A DNA stretch of 64,000 nucleotides from contig NZ_KQ949081.1 in assembly GCF_001514305.1 (NCBI RefSeq), forward strand, positions 1 through 64,000, in the 5' to 3' direction. Positions 52,143 through 60,398 of the stretch are shown here, piece by piece. The translations under genes and the position numbers were made by a program. The notes beneath the pieces are model-generated. The model did no database searches. It was not told where the DNA came from and saw only the letters and a list, made by a program, of their open reading frames with translations. Source of the DNA: Streptomyces dysideae (GTDB taxonomy: Bacteria > Actinomycetota > Actinomycetes > Streptomycetales > Streptomycetaceae). How positions within the stretch are numbered: position 1 is the first letter of the stretch; every line of letters starts with the position of its first letter.

Positions 52143-52340
52143 GGCGTCGATCGGCTACACGCCGAGGGGCACGGGATCGCCGACGAGGCCGTCGTATGGC
52201 TGTCCCTGCTCAAGTTCCAGAATGTGATCGTCCTGTGCTGCTTCGGCTTCATTCCGTCCGCCCGGGCGAACGGGCTGCGGATCCTGCGTGGCCTGGATGC
52301 GGCCGGGCTCGAAGGGGGCGATGACGGTGGCGACCCGGAG
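52143..52340 (+). pseudogene. Tn3-family transposase C-terminal remnant
   Basis: The plus-strand frame reads GVDRLHAEGHGIADEAVVW then LSLLKFQNVIVLCCFGFIPS and GLRILRGLDAAG. This matches the end of Tn3 transposases (RL-EGH-I-DED-ARLSPL-NV-LGRY-F ... GLRPLRDP). Upstream of 52143 the similarity stops abruptly. Key residues are changed (SP to SL, LGRY to LCCF). Only about the last 60 residues remain, so the gene is dead. Confidence 0.75.
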
Positions 52341-53186
52341 AAGTCGTGGGCCGGGTGCCGGGCGGAGGTCGTCACCTTCCCCGCCCGGCAAGGGGAGAGG
52401 AAGGACGTTGTAGACCGTCCCTGTGCCAGGTTCGACGGGTTCGACGCCGAACGACCATTGCAGACCAGGCACGAGGTCGTGTGGCGCCCCACCGCGCGGT
52501 GTAGCCACACGGACCGCGCCTCCCCTCGGCACCGCGCCCGAGGACCCGGTCGGTTCGCCTCCCGGCCGACCGCGCAGCTCGTGCACGTCACGCCACGATC
52601 CGCCGCCTGCCCCACCTCATCGCCCCGCGCAGAGCCATGACCTCCACGCCGCGGGACGCCACCCCGGTGATTGGCGGTTTTGTCTCATGCCCATGCCCAT
52701 GCCCATGCCCCGTGACCTGGGGTGTCTGCTACCCAGGTTGGAACACATCCACCAATCGCACGGCTATGGCTTCCGGGTGACCGTGGTGCTCGTGGGCATA
52801 AGCGGTATGGGCCGGCGAGATGCTGGCTGCGCCACCTCACTGACCTGCCGAATCATGAACTCCGCACCACTACACCACGCCGCAGGACGCCACCCGAGGT
52901 CGCCATGGTGATTCTGTGTGAGGCGGCAGAGCGACCCACCAGCTGACGTCTGGAGTGCTGCCCCGGTATCAACCAGTAGTGCCTTCTGATCCTCGGGGGA
53001 TCTGCCGGCCCGACACGACCGCCAGGTCTGCCCTCGTCACGCTCCCGGCGCCGGCCCAGGCGGTGAGCTCGTCATACGTCGTCATGTGAGAGTCCTCCCG
53101 GGACCGGCTGCGGCTGCGGACCCTGTCGAGCAGGGCTGACAGGCCTCAGGGGTCGCCAGGGTCCTATCGGCTTCAGGTTCCGATGT
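52341..53186. other. Degraded intergenic region
   Basis: No intact gene is convincing. A minus-strand frame (52155-52586) encodes VPGLQWSFGVEPVEPGTGTV and NVLPLPLPGGEGDDLRPAPG, protein-like but unrecognised and partly opposite the transposase remnant. A hexamer run CATGCC repeats around 52685-52710. A 20-bp imperfect repeat around CACGCCGCGGGACGCCACC occurs near 52650 and again near 52877. The region looks like recombination debris. Confidence 0.4.
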
Positions 53187-53498
53187 TCACAGTTCGCTCC
53201 CGGGGATGCGCTCGCCTCGGCTGACCGCGATGCGGAGTGCGTCGCCCAGGGACTCGGCCGCCCGGGTGAGCGCGAAGCGCACGGCTCGCTCACCCGCGTT
53301 GGGGTCGGCGAGTACGGCCCTGGAGCCCGCGAGTACCTGTTCCCCGGAGGCGAGTTGGGCTGCCTCGATGCCGTCGGCGATCAGGGAGAGTCTGCTGTGC
53401 GGGCTGTCGGTGCTGAGGTAGCAGGGGTTGCCTTCGGGGGTGGTCCAGGGGAGGAGGCGGAGGTTGTCGGTCGGGGTCGGCTTCTCGGGGGCGTTCAC
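53187..53498 (-). CDS. Small helical protein of the second WhiJ-like set
   Basis: A 103-aa protein starting at GTG 53498 (GAGG 8 bp upstream). It reads LRLLPWTTPEGNPCYLSTD, then a helical body with ALTRAAESLGDALRIAVSRG and the end ERIPGSEL. Small proteins of this kind accompany DUF397/XRE sets in Streptomyces, but I know no function. It overlaps the next upstream gene by 4 bp. Its last 30 bp are nearly identical to DNA at the MFS 3' end (48982-49015). Confidence 0.75.
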   Translation of the reverse strand: MNAPEKPTPTDNLRLLPWTTPEGNPCYLSTDSPHSRLSLIADGIEAAQLASGEQVLAGSRAVLADPNAGERAVRFALTRAAESLGDALRIAVSRGERIPGSEL

Positions 53499-53809
53499 GC
53501 GGAAACCTCGATCCCGTGGATGTGGCGCGGGCCTACGTCGATGCCGTGCACGGCGAGCCACAGGGCTCGGTGTCGTTGCCGTTGGAGCTTGCGCTGGTGG
53601 CGTTCTTCCGGGGTGAGGAGGTACGGGCGTACGAGCTGGCCGTCGGGCTCGAAGGGCCATACGTCGAGAGGGCGGCGGGTCGCTTCCACCGGCCGTTCCT
53701 GGGTGGGCGGTTGGGGGTAGACGGCTCGGTGTCGGCCTCGTACGGGCAGCAGTGCCCGTACGAGTGCGAGGAGTAGTAACTCGCAGAATCCCGCGATACG
53801 TTCCCTCAT
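53495..53809 (-). CDS. Small basic protein of the second WhiJ-like set
   Basis: A 104-aa protein with a short hydrophobic N-terminal helix (FCELLLLALVRALLPVRG) and a basic body (HQRKLQRQRHRALWLAVHGI). ATG 53809 has GGAGCG 6 bp upstream. It is divergent from the XRE regulator and co-transcribed with the 103-aa gene. Similar two-gene modules stand opposite WhiJ-like regulators elsewhere in Streptomyces. Function unknown. Confidence 0.75.
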   Translation of the reverse strand: MRERIAGFCELLLLALVRALLPVRGRHRAVYPQPPTQERPVEATRRPLDVWPFEPDGQLVRPYLLTPEERHQRKLQRQRHRALWLAVHGIDVGPRHIHGIEVSA

Positions 53810-53957
53810 GTCGGCGCTCCTTCGCAGCGTTGGCCACGCCCCCGGGCCGAGCACCATCGGCTGCGGGGGTTTGTCGTGGCGTGGTTCTGACGAGCGGTGA
53901 TTACCGTTCGTGCCTCGATCGTCACTGGTGACACGTACGCTGCGGAAGGGGGTCGGT

Positions 53958-53979
53958 GTTGTCTGCGGCTCCAGGCAAC
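53958..53979. promoter_or_regulatory. Leader palindrome of the second XRE gene
   Basis: GTTGTCTG - 6 bp - CAGGCAAC, one mismatch, ending 13 bp before the GTG of the XRE gene. The same element, perfect, occurs before the third XRE gene (61425-61445). Operator or leader hairpin. Confidence 0.55.
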
Positions 53980-53992
53980 AGGGAGGGGTGAC

Positions 53993-54832
53993 GTGGCCGA
54001 ACAGGTTGACGCGCAAGGCGAGTCGGGGCGTGCGGTGCTGGGGCGGACGCTTCGGTTTCTGCGCGAGAAGGAGGGCAAATCGCTGGGGCAGCTGGCCGAT
54101 GAGACCGGGTACGACAAGAGCTATCTGAGCCGTCTGGAGTCGGGCGAACGGCTGTCCAAGGTGACGGTCATGGAGGACCTGGACGGGTACTACGGGGCCG
54201 GTGACCTGCTGGTCAGCCACTGGAAGGCGGCGCGGCTCGACGCGTTCAAGGACCAGTACAAGGAATACATGAAGCTGGAGTCGACGGCACGGGTCATGTG
54301 GGTGTTCACGCCGGGTGTGCCTGGGCTTCTGCAGACCGAGGACTTCGCCCGGGAGGTGTTGTCTAAGGCCCAGACAACGGCTGATGTTGACGAGTGGGTC
54401 GAGGAACAGGTGGCGGCGCGGTTGGGGCGGCAGTATCTGCTACGGCAGGAGCCGCAGCCCGATGTCCGCATCATCCTGGACGAGTTCGCGCTCCGGCGTC
54501 CCGCTGCCAGCGCCCAGACCTGGCACGACCAGCTTCTTCACCTTGAGGCCGCCGCGCTGTGGCCCAACGTGGCGCTTCAGGTACTGCCGTTCTCTGCGGG
54601 CGCGCACCACCATATGAACGGGTCGCTGACACTGCTGTGGCAGCGGGACGGAAGTGCCGTTGCCTACAAGGAAGGCAACGGTTGCAGTCGGTTGATCGAG
54701 GATCCAGACGAGGTCCTGCGGAACCGACTGTCCTACGATCGGCTCCGCGACCTGGCGTTGTCCCCGTCGGACTCGCTCAAGTTCATCAGGCGCGTACTGA
54801 AGGAGCACAGGCACCATGAAGCGCACCCCTGA
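53993..54832 (+). CDS. XRE/DUF5753 transcriptional regulator, WhiJ-like (second set)
   Basis: A 279-aa regulator: helix-turn-helix LREKEGKSLGQLADETGYDK and SYLSRLESGERLSK, then DUF5753 with TPGVPGLLQTEDFAREVL and NVALQVLPFSAGAHHHMNGS. Start GTG 53993 has GGGAGGGG upstream. It is very similar to the third XRE protein of the window (61459), including its leader DNA, so the two sets are recent paralogues. It overlaps a DUF397 gene by 17 bp. Target genes unknown. Confidence 0.92.
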   Translation: MAEQVDAQGESGRAVLGRTLRFLREKEGKSLGQLADETGYDKSYLSRLESGERLSKVTVMEDLDGYYGAGDLLVSHWKAARLDAFKDQYKEYMKLESTARVMWVFTPGVPGLLQTEDFAREVLSKAQTTADVDEWVEEQVAARLGRQYLLRQEPQPDVRIILDEFALRRPAASAQTWHDQLLHLEAAALWPNVALQVLPFSAGAHHHMNGSLTLLWQRDGSAVAYKEGNGCSRLIEDPDEVLRNRLSYDRLRDLALSPSDSLKFIRRVLKEHRHHEAHP

Positions 54833-55019
54833 CCTCAGCGCCGCCGTCTGGCGCAAGTCGAGCTACAGCGAAGGGGGAGCCAACGACTGCGTCGAGATCG
54901 CCGACGGCTACCCCGGCCTCGTCCCCGTCCGCGACAGCAAGCTCCCCGAGGGCCGCGTCCTGGTCTTCGGCGCCTCGTCCTGGTCCGCATTCGTGCACGG
55001 TGTGAGGGAGCCCGCGTGA
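54816..55019 (+). CDS. DUF397 small protein, copy A
   Basis: A 67-aa DUF397 protein with the full N-terminal motif LSAAVWRKSSYSEGGANDCV and the C-terminal SSWSAFVHGV. It starts inside the 3' end of the XRE gene and overlaps copy B by 4 bp. Probably a partner or antagonist of the XRE regulator. Confidence 0.93.
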   Translation: MKRTPDLSAAVWRKSSYSEGGANDCVEIADGYPGLVPVRDSKLPEGRVLVFGASSWSAFVHGVREPA

Positions 55020-55216
55020 CCCCCGACCTCAGCACCGCCGTCTGGCGCAAGTCGAGCTACAGCGAAGGGGGAGCCAACGACTGCGTCGAGGTCGCCGACG
55101 GCTACCCCGGCCTCGTCCCCGTCCGCGACAGCAAAGTCCCGTACGGCCCGCGGCTCGTGTTCGGCGCGACCTCATGGGCGTCGTTCCTGACGGAGATGAA
55201 GAGCGAACTGCGGTGA
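55016..55216 (+). CDS. DUF397 small protein, copy B
   Basis: A 66-aa DUF397 protein (GTG start) whose first 45 residues are almost identical to copy A; the DNA of 54832-54943 and 55019-55135 agrees nearly base for base. The C-terminal third differs (SWASFLTEMKSELR). This is a recent tandem duplication. It overlaps the nucleotidyltransferase gene by 4 bp. Confidence 0.93.
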   Translation: MTPDLSTAVWRKSSYSEGGANDCVEVADGYPGLVPVRDSKVPYGPRLVFGATSWASFLTEMKSELR

Positions 55217-56112
55217 CCCAGAGGACCGGTCAGGCCGTTCCGCCGATGCCGGAGCGCACTCCCAAAGCGCTGCGCGACGCCATCGCCCAGCACGCCTCAC
55301 AGCTCCTCAGCGGAAGTGGGCTGAACCGGGATGGGACGATCGCGCGTGAAGGTGCGCTGAGCCGTGTGCCAGAAGCTTTCGCCCCTGTCGTCGATGCCTC
55401 CCGCGCTCAGATCACCGAGATGTTCGGCAGCACACGACTGCACAGTGCCTATCTCTACGGCAGCATTCCCCGCGGCGCCGCCATCCCCGGTGTCTCCGAC
55501 CTCGACCTGCTTCTCGCCCTCCGCGACGAGCCCACTGAGGCCGACAGAGCGGACGCCAAGACGATCGAGGCCGCTCTCGACCGTTCCTGTGCCCAAATCA
55601 ACGGCGTCGGTATCCTCCTGTCCGGCGCACGCACCCTTCTCAGCGAACTCGAACGCCATGACGGCGGCTTTTTTGTCGCCTGCCTGTGTACCCCACTGCT
55701 GGGCCACGACCTCGCCGAACAGCTTCCCCGTTACCGCCCCACATCCTTGCTCGCCCGCGAGACGAACGGCGACCTCCCACTGGTGCTCCCGCGATGGCGT
55801 GCCCGAGCGGCCGAGGCCGCCACGGACGCCGACCGCAAGACCCTCAGCCGAGTCGTGAGCCGCCGCATCGTCCGCACAGGGTTCACGCTGATCATGCCTC
55901 GCTGGGGCGGCTGGACGAGCGACCTCAGCGAGTCCGCCGAGCTGTTCGGCCGCTACTACCCCGAGCGCGTCGAGCAGATGCGCATCGCTGCGGCCACCGG
56001 CCGCACGCCCTCGGCAGACCCGGCGGTACTCAGCATGCTCATCGACCACCTGGGACCCTGGCTCGCAGCCGAATACACAGCCGTGCACGGCGAGAAGGCG
56101 CCCCGCCCCTGA
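55213..56112 (+). CDS. Nucleotidyltransferase-fold protein with shared N-terminal module
   Basis: A 299-aa protein (GTG start, coupled to DUF397 copy B). After an N-terminal module VPPMPERTPKALRDAIAQHA comes a pol-beta-type nucleotidyltransferase motif: YLYGSIPRGAAIPGVSDLDL, i.e. GS-x-RG-x-SDLDL with both metal aspartates. A longer helical C-terminal part follows. It may modify a small molecule, RNA or protein; MNT-type toxins use the same core. The N-terminal module recurs in the gene at 62659. Confidence 0.85.
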   Translation: MTQRTGQAVPPMPERTPKALRDAIAQHASQLLSGSGLNRDGTIAREGALSRVPEAFAPVVDASRAQITEMFGSTRLHSAYLYGSIPRGAAIPGVSDLDLLLALRDEPTEADRADAKTIEAALDRSCAQINGVGILLSGARTLLSELERHDGGFFVACLCTPLLGHDLAEQLPRYRPTSLLARETNGDLPLVLPRWRARAAEAATDADRKTLSRVVSRRIVRTGFTLIMPRWGGWTSDLSESAELFGRYYPERVEQMRIAAATGRTPSADPAVLSMLIDHLGPWLAAEYTAVHGEKAPRP

Positions 56113-56161
56113 GTTGCTCGGGGCGTCACCCGACGGCATCCCGACTTTGCCGTCTCTTTAC

Positions 56162-56185
56162 AACCCGTACCCCCGCTCTCTCGTC
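56162..56185 (+). promoter_or_regulatory. Candidate ECF-sigma promoter of the sortase operon
   Basis: AAC at 56162-56164 and CGTC at 56182-56185 are separated by 17 bp, matching the general ECF pattern. It lies 80 bp upstream of the first gene of an operon that encodes its own ECF sigma factor, as expected for autoregulation. Pattern only. Confidence 0.4.
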
Positions 56186-56265
56186 TCTCCGCTCGATCCC
56201 TGGCACAACACGCCCGCCCGCCCACCATGTAACCGGGCCGGCGGACCGACGAGAGAGAGCGATTC

Positions 56266-56643
56266 ATGCGCCGAACTGTCCTCAGCGCCATAGCACTTGC
56301 CTGCACCGCCGTACTGGCGAGCACCGCGCCCGCCTTCGCCGACGACGCGACCCCGGTTCCCTCGGTCCCCGCCACCGTGGCCCCGTCCGAGGCCCCGTCC
56401 CCTGTCCCTTCGGTCCCCGCCACCGCGGCCCCGTCCGAGGCCCCGTCCCCCGTGCCCTCGGCGGAGGACGAGGGCCAGGTCTCCGTCGTGCCCAGCGGTG
56501 CCCCGGACACCGGTGTGGCGCCGGAGTCGGCGCGTTCCGGGGCCGACGGCGGGCTGATCGGCGGGGGCGCTGCCGCCGCGGTGCTGGTCGGGGGTGGCGC
56601 GGCGGTCTATGTCGTACGGCGTCGGCGGGCGAGCCGGGTATGA
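56266..56643 (+). CDS. Cell-wall-anchored or membrane-anchored surface protein
   Basis: A 125-aa exported protein: signal peptide (cut near APAFA-DDATP), two near-identical repeats around VPATVAPSEAPSPVPS, a possible sorting motif APDTG (about residue 80, variant of LPxTG/LAxTG), then a Gly/Ala-rich membrane helix and the basic tail RRRRASRV. This is the layout of a sortase substrate, and the sortase gene follows with ATGA overlap. The low-complexity stalk suggests a spacer or adhesin role. Confidence 0.8.
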   Translation: MRRTVLSAIALACTAVLASTAPAFADDATPVPSVPATVAPSEAPSPVPSVPATAAPSEAPSPVPSAEDEGQVSVVPSGAPDTGVAPESARSGADGGLIGGGAAAAVLVGGGAAVYVVRRRRASRV

Positions 56644-57317
56644 CGCGTACGGCGTCGGCGGGCGAGCCGGGTACGACGTCGGCGTCGCCGCTCTCCAGGC
56701 GCGCCTTCGTCACCGCGGCGACGGCCTCGCTGCTCGTGAGTTGCGGCGGCGGTCAGGGAGGTGGACCACGGGCCACGACCGGCGGCGGCACCCCCAGCAG
56801 CACGCCACCGTCTCCGCGGGCCTCCGCGAACTCGGCGCGCGCTGTCGGCCGTTCGGTCCCGGTCCGGCTGCGGATCCCCGCCGTCGGGGTCGACACCCCG
56901 GTCATGCGGCTGGGATTGGCCCCGGACGGCAGCGTGCAGGTGCCCCCGATCACGAAGCACGACCGGGCAGGCTGGTACCGGCACTCGCCGACGCCGGGTC
57001 AGACCGGGCCGTCGGTGATCCTCGGTCATGCCACGGTCGGTGCCTACGGGGACGGCGTCTTCCGGCACCTCGCGCGGTTGCGGCGGGGCGAGCGGATCGT
57101 GGCGAGCCTGGAGAACGGCACGGCGGCGGTGTTCGCCGTGACCGCCGTACGGACGGTCGCCAAGGCCGACTTCCCGGTGGACGCGGTCTACGGGAACGTG
57201 GACCGCCCCGAGCTGCGGCTCATCACCTGCGGCGGCCCCCGAACCGACGACGACGGTTACCGCGACAACGTGATCGTCTTCGCCGCCCTGAACTCCACAA
57301 GCCCTGGAGAGCGTTGA
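56640..57317 (+). CDS. Sortase (class F-like), Tat/lipoprotein-type signal
   Basis: A 225-aa sortase. A Tat-like signal with lipobox (SRRAFVTAATASLLVSCGGG), a Ser/Pro linker, then the sortase barrel RLRIPAVGVDTPVMRLGL. The catalytic residues are complete: His in VILGHATVG, Cys in LRLITCGG and Arg in DDGYRDNVIVF. It should anchor the protein encoded just upstream. It overlaps both neighbours by 4 bp. Confidence 0.9.
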   Translation: MTRTASAGEPGTTSASPLSRRAFVTAATASLLVSCGGGQGGGPRATTGGGTPSSTPPSPRASANSARAVGRSVPVRLRIPAVGVDTPVMRLGLAPDGSVQVPPITKHDRAGWYRHSPTPGQTGPSVILGHATVGAYGDGVFRHLARLRRGERIVASLENGTAAVFAVTAVRTVAKADFPVDAVYGNVDRPELRLITCGGPRTDDDGYRDNVIVFAALNSTSPGER

Positions 57318-57829
57318 AACGGCCCCGCGACAAGTTCCGCGACACGTCCCGCGAGAGGGCGGCGTCCGAGTTGTTCGCCGCCCTCTACCCGCGCCTCGCC
57401 GGCTGGTGCCGTCGGCTGGTCGACGACGACCAGACGGCCCACGAGATCGCCTCGGAGGCGTTCACCCGGCTGTGGGCCCGCTGGACGTCCGTCGCGGAGC
57501 CCCAGGGCTTCCTGTACGTCACCGCGGCCAACCTCGTCCGGGACCACTGGCGCAAGCTGGAGCGCGAGCGCAGAGCCGTCCGCCGGGCCACCGTCGAAGC
57601 CGCCGTACGCCCGCCGGCCGAGCAGGCGGACCCCTCGGTCCGTCTGCTCGTGCAGTCGTTGCCGGAACGACTGCGCGTCCCGATCCTGCTGCACTACTAC
57701 GCTGACATGCCGATCCGGGAGGTGTCCGTGCTGACCGGGCGCAAGGAAGGAACCATCAAGGCCGACCTCCACGCGGCCCGCGAACTGCTCCGCGCCCATC
57801 TGGGGAGAAGCCTTGATCACACACTCTGA
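57314..57829 (+). CDS. ECF-type RNA polymerase sigma factor
   Basis: A 171-aa ECF sigma factor. Region 2: HEIASEAFTRLWARW and FLYVTAANLVRDHWRK; region 4: LPERLRVPILLHYYADMP and VLTGRKEGTIKADLHAA. The TTG at 57314 (GGAGAG 2-8 bp upstream) overlaps the sortase stop, so expression is coupled. It likely transcribes its own operon. A small membrane protein gene follows. Confidence 0.9.
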   Translation: MKRPRDKFRDTSRERAASELFAALYPRLAGWCRRLVDDDQTAHEIASEAFTRLWARWTSVAEPQGFLYVTAANLVRDHWRKLERERRAVRRATVEAAVRPPAEQADPSVRLLVQSLPERLRVPILLHYYADMPIREVSVLTGRKEGTIKADLHAARELLRAHLGRSLDHTL

Positions 57830-58253
57830 CGAGGGTCCGGACTTCGAGCCGGACGACCCCCTCGCCGTCATCCTGCGACCGCCCGCCACCCACCTCGGCC
57901 CGCCGCCCGGCCGCTACGAGGCGATCCGCCGTGCCGCGGCACGCCGTCGACTGCTCCGTGCCGCCGCCGGGGTCGGGGTGGCGGGCGCCGTCGCCGTCGC
58001 CGTCCTCGTCGCGCTGCCGCTCCACCCGGGGACAGCCGAGGGACCCGCGTCCCCGACGGTGCCGCTCGCCCCGGCTCCCGCGAGCAGCCCGCCGGCCACG
58101 CCCACCCCGTCGGCGTCCCCGGTACCCCCCGTCACCTCCAACCCCGCCGAGGCGACCGGGACCGACACCCCGGCCGCCTCCACACAGGCACCGACGTCGC
58201 CCTCCGCAGTGCCGTCGCCGGTTCCGACCACGGACGACCTCAGGAAGCCGTAG
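57813..58253 (+). CDS. Putative membrane anti-sigma factor
   Basis: A 146-aa single-pass protein: cytoplasmic head of about 48 residues (DPLAVILRPPATHLGPPPGR), a helix GVGVAGAVAVAVLVALPL, and a Pro/Ser/Thr-rich external tail. The TTG start overlaps the sigma gene by 17 bp. Position and topology fit an anti-sigma factor, although no zinc-binding anti-sigma motif is visible. Convergent with the pectate lyase gene, overlapping it by 14 bp. Confidence 0.75.
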   Translation: MITHSDEGPDFEPDDPLAVILRPPATHLGPPPGRYEAIRRAAARRRLLRAAAGVGVAGAVAVAVLVALPLHPGTAEGPASPTVPLAPAPASSPPATPTPSASPVPPVTSNPAEATGTDTPAASTQAPTSPSAVPSPVPTTDDLRKP

Positions 58254-60303
58254 GCGTCCAGCCGCCCAGCCAGTCCGCGACCTCCTGGCCGGTGGCCTGG
58301 GCGTCGGTCAGATGCGGGCGGTCGCTGCTCGCGCTGCCCGCTCCCGGGCCGGTGTTCTTGTACTCGGCGAACCGGTCGTCCTTCCAGGAGAAGCCGCTCA
58401 TGTCGGTCCAGGGCGTGGACTTGATCGCGGCGCTGAGGTTGGTGTTGCGGACCGTGGTCTGCGGGTCGAGGGCGGCGTCGCCGCCGGCGTGCCAGGGGCG
58501 GCCGAGGTAGAAGCTGCCGGCCGACACGTCGCCGTTCACCGTGGAGTTGGCGATCAGGAAGCCCTTGCGGTTCGCGACCGTGCTCGGGGCGGTGATGTAG
58601 CCGGCGGAGGTGCCGTTCCAGCGCTTCTTGAGGGTGATGATCGAGCGGTCGATGACCGCCGTCGCGCGGCCGAAGATGAAGTCGACGTTGCCGACGACGT
58701 AGGAGTTGGTCATGTAGACCCGGCCGAGCTTGTCCTTGGCGGCCGTGTCCAGGAGCAGGGTGTCCTGGTCGCCCGTGACGATGACGCCGTCCAGGAAGAC
58801 CTTGTCGGCGGCGGTGCGCAGGGCGACGGCCTGGTGGCCGGAGAGCGACTGGTTGGCGGCCTCGTCGAAGTCGTTGGAGATGGTCAGGTTGCGGGCCTGG
58901 AAGTCGTCGGCCTGGACGGCGACGGTGGCGCTGCCGCCCGTGCCGTAGTTGCCGGAGCCGTCGGGCTTGGGGGTGCCCGCCGCGTTGTTGTAGACGATCA
59001 CCGTGTCCTTCCGGCTGCCGCCCGTGCCCTGGATGGTGACGTGCGGCTTGTTGGAGGGGACCTTCACCAGCTCGCGGTACGTGCCCGGCTTGACGGAGAT
59101 CACGACGCGGGAGGGGTTGTTCGCCGGTACGGCGTTCACCGCGGCCTGCACGGTCCGGTACTGGCCGCTGCCGTCCTTGGCGACGGTGAGGGTCGTGGCG
59201 GCGGCGGCGCTGGTGGTGGCAGTCGTACCGATGGAAGTGCGCGGCCCCACACCGGACTTGAGGAGCGACGGCACGTCGGCTGTCTTGTCGAGGCTGTAGC
59301 TGTAGTAGCTCTTCGGATCGAAGGCCGTACCGCCGCTCTCGTTACGCCCGCTGGTGCCGACGAACGTGTTCCCCTTCTGGACGATGCTCGCCGTGCTGTC
59401 CTTGGTGACGGGGTTCCTCATGCCCTGGAAGTAGGAGTTCTCCAGGACCATCCTGGTCCTGCCGCGCGAGTAGTTGCCGTAGGACGACTTGATCGTGGTC
59501 CCGGCGGCGTCCTCCAGGAAGTTGTTGTAGAGGTGCGCGTGGGCCGCGTTGTCCGTCGACGGGTTGCGCTGCTCGGTCTCGCGGAACCAGTTGTGGTGGA
59601 TCGTGATGTCCGTGACGAGGTTCTCGGTCCAGCCGATGCCGAACGTTTTGTTGTTGTCGCTCAGCTTGTTCCAGGACACCGTCACATTGGTGCTGTCCTT
59701 GCGGATGTCGATGAGCCCGTCGGCCATGTGCCGCAGGTCGTTGTGGTCGATCCAGACGTGGTGCGCGCCGTCCATCTGGATCGCGTCGAAGTCGTGGTCC
59801 TTGTCGTTCCAGATGCCCTGGTACGAGTCCCGGATGGTCAGGTTCCGGATGATCACGTTGTGGACGCCGGTGCCGAGGAAGAACCCGCCGCCGACGATCT
59901 GCCCGGAGGTCCCGGCGCCGACGATGGTCTTGTCCGACTTGACCTTGATCTCCTTGCCGACCGGGTTCATGTTGATCGTGGCGGCGACGACGATGACGTA
60001 CGGCTCGGCGGCGGTCGCGTACTTCTCCAGGTCGGCGAGCGTCTTCACGGTGACGGTCTTGCCGTCCCGGCCGCCGTAAGTGCCGTTCTGGCCGAGGGAG
60101 TTGACGGAGGCGAAGCCGTCGGCGGTGGCGGTCGCCCAGGCGGGTGCGGCGGCGGAGGCGGTGCGCTGTGCGCCTGCGCCGAAGAGGCCGGTGTCCGTGC
60201 CGTAGGCCATGGTCCCGGCGGCGGTCAGTGCGAGGGGGACGCCGATCGCCACGGCCGTCTTCCTTCTGCGGTGGCGGGCCCTGCTGCGGGGGGTTTCAGT
60301 CAC
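58240..60303 (-). CDS. Bifunctional secreted pectate lyase / pectin methylesterase
   Basis: A 687-aa exported enzyme. Signal (MTETPRSRARHRRRKTAVAI, cut near ASA-AAP), then a PL1 pectate lyase domain with WIDHNDLRHMADGLIDI and the GWTENLVTDITIHHNWF block, then after a Thr/Ala linker (about residue 360) a CE8 pectinesterase with GTYRELVKVP, SGHQAVALR, VTGDQDTLLL, the active Asp in VGNVDFIFGRA and FYLGRPWHAGG. De-esterification and cleavage of pectin are thus joined in one chain. Transcribed alone. Confidence 0.95.
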   Translation of the reverse strand: MTETPRSRARHRRRKTAVAIGVPLALTAAGTMAYGTDTGLFGAGAQRTASAAAPAWATATADGFASVNSLGQNGTYGGRDGKTVTVKTLADLEKYATAAEPYVIVVAATINMNPVGKEIKVKSDKTIVGAGTSGQIVGGGFFLGTGVHNVIIRNLTIRDSYQGIWNDKDHDFDAIQMDGAHHVWIDHNDLRHMADGLIDIRKDSTNVTVSWNKLSDNNKTFGIGWTENLVTDITIHHNWFRETEQRNPSTDNAAHAHLYNNFLEDAAGTTIKSSYGNYSRGRTRMVLENSYFQGMRNPVTKDSTASIVQKGNTFVGTSGRNESGGTAFDPKSYYSYSLDKTADVPSLLKSGVGPRTSIGTTATTSAAAATTLTVAKDGSGQYRTVQAAVNAVPANNPSRVVISVKPGTYRELVKVPSNKPHVTIQGTGGSRKDTVIVYNNAAGTPKPDGSGNYGTGGSATVAVQADDFQARNLTISNDFDEAANQSLSGHQAVALRTAADKVFLDGVIVTGDQDTLLLDTAAKDKLGRVYMTNSYVVGNVDFIFGRATAVIDRSIITLKKRWNGTSAGYITAPSTVANRKGFLIANSTVNGDVSAGSFYLGRPWHAGGDAALDPQTTVRNTNLSAAIKSTPWTDMSGFSWKDDRFAEYKNTGPGAGSASSDRPHLTDAQATGQEVADWLGGWTPTAS

Positions 60304-60398
60304 GGCTGATTCCGATCAAGTGCGGGGTGGGTTCCGTCACTTGGTGGTTGCAGCCGAGGGGGAAAAGGTTGCCGCGCGCCCAGGCCCGCCGTGCTGCC

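Noticed and set aside
52155..52586. Minus-strand 143-codon ORF
   Set aside because: Protein-like in parts, but it runs opposite the Tn3 remnant, matches no family I know and has no clear start signal.
57931..60309. 792-codon plus-strand frame opposite the pectinase gene
   Set aside because: It is a codon-bias shadow of the real minus-strand gene, whose catalytic motifs are complete.
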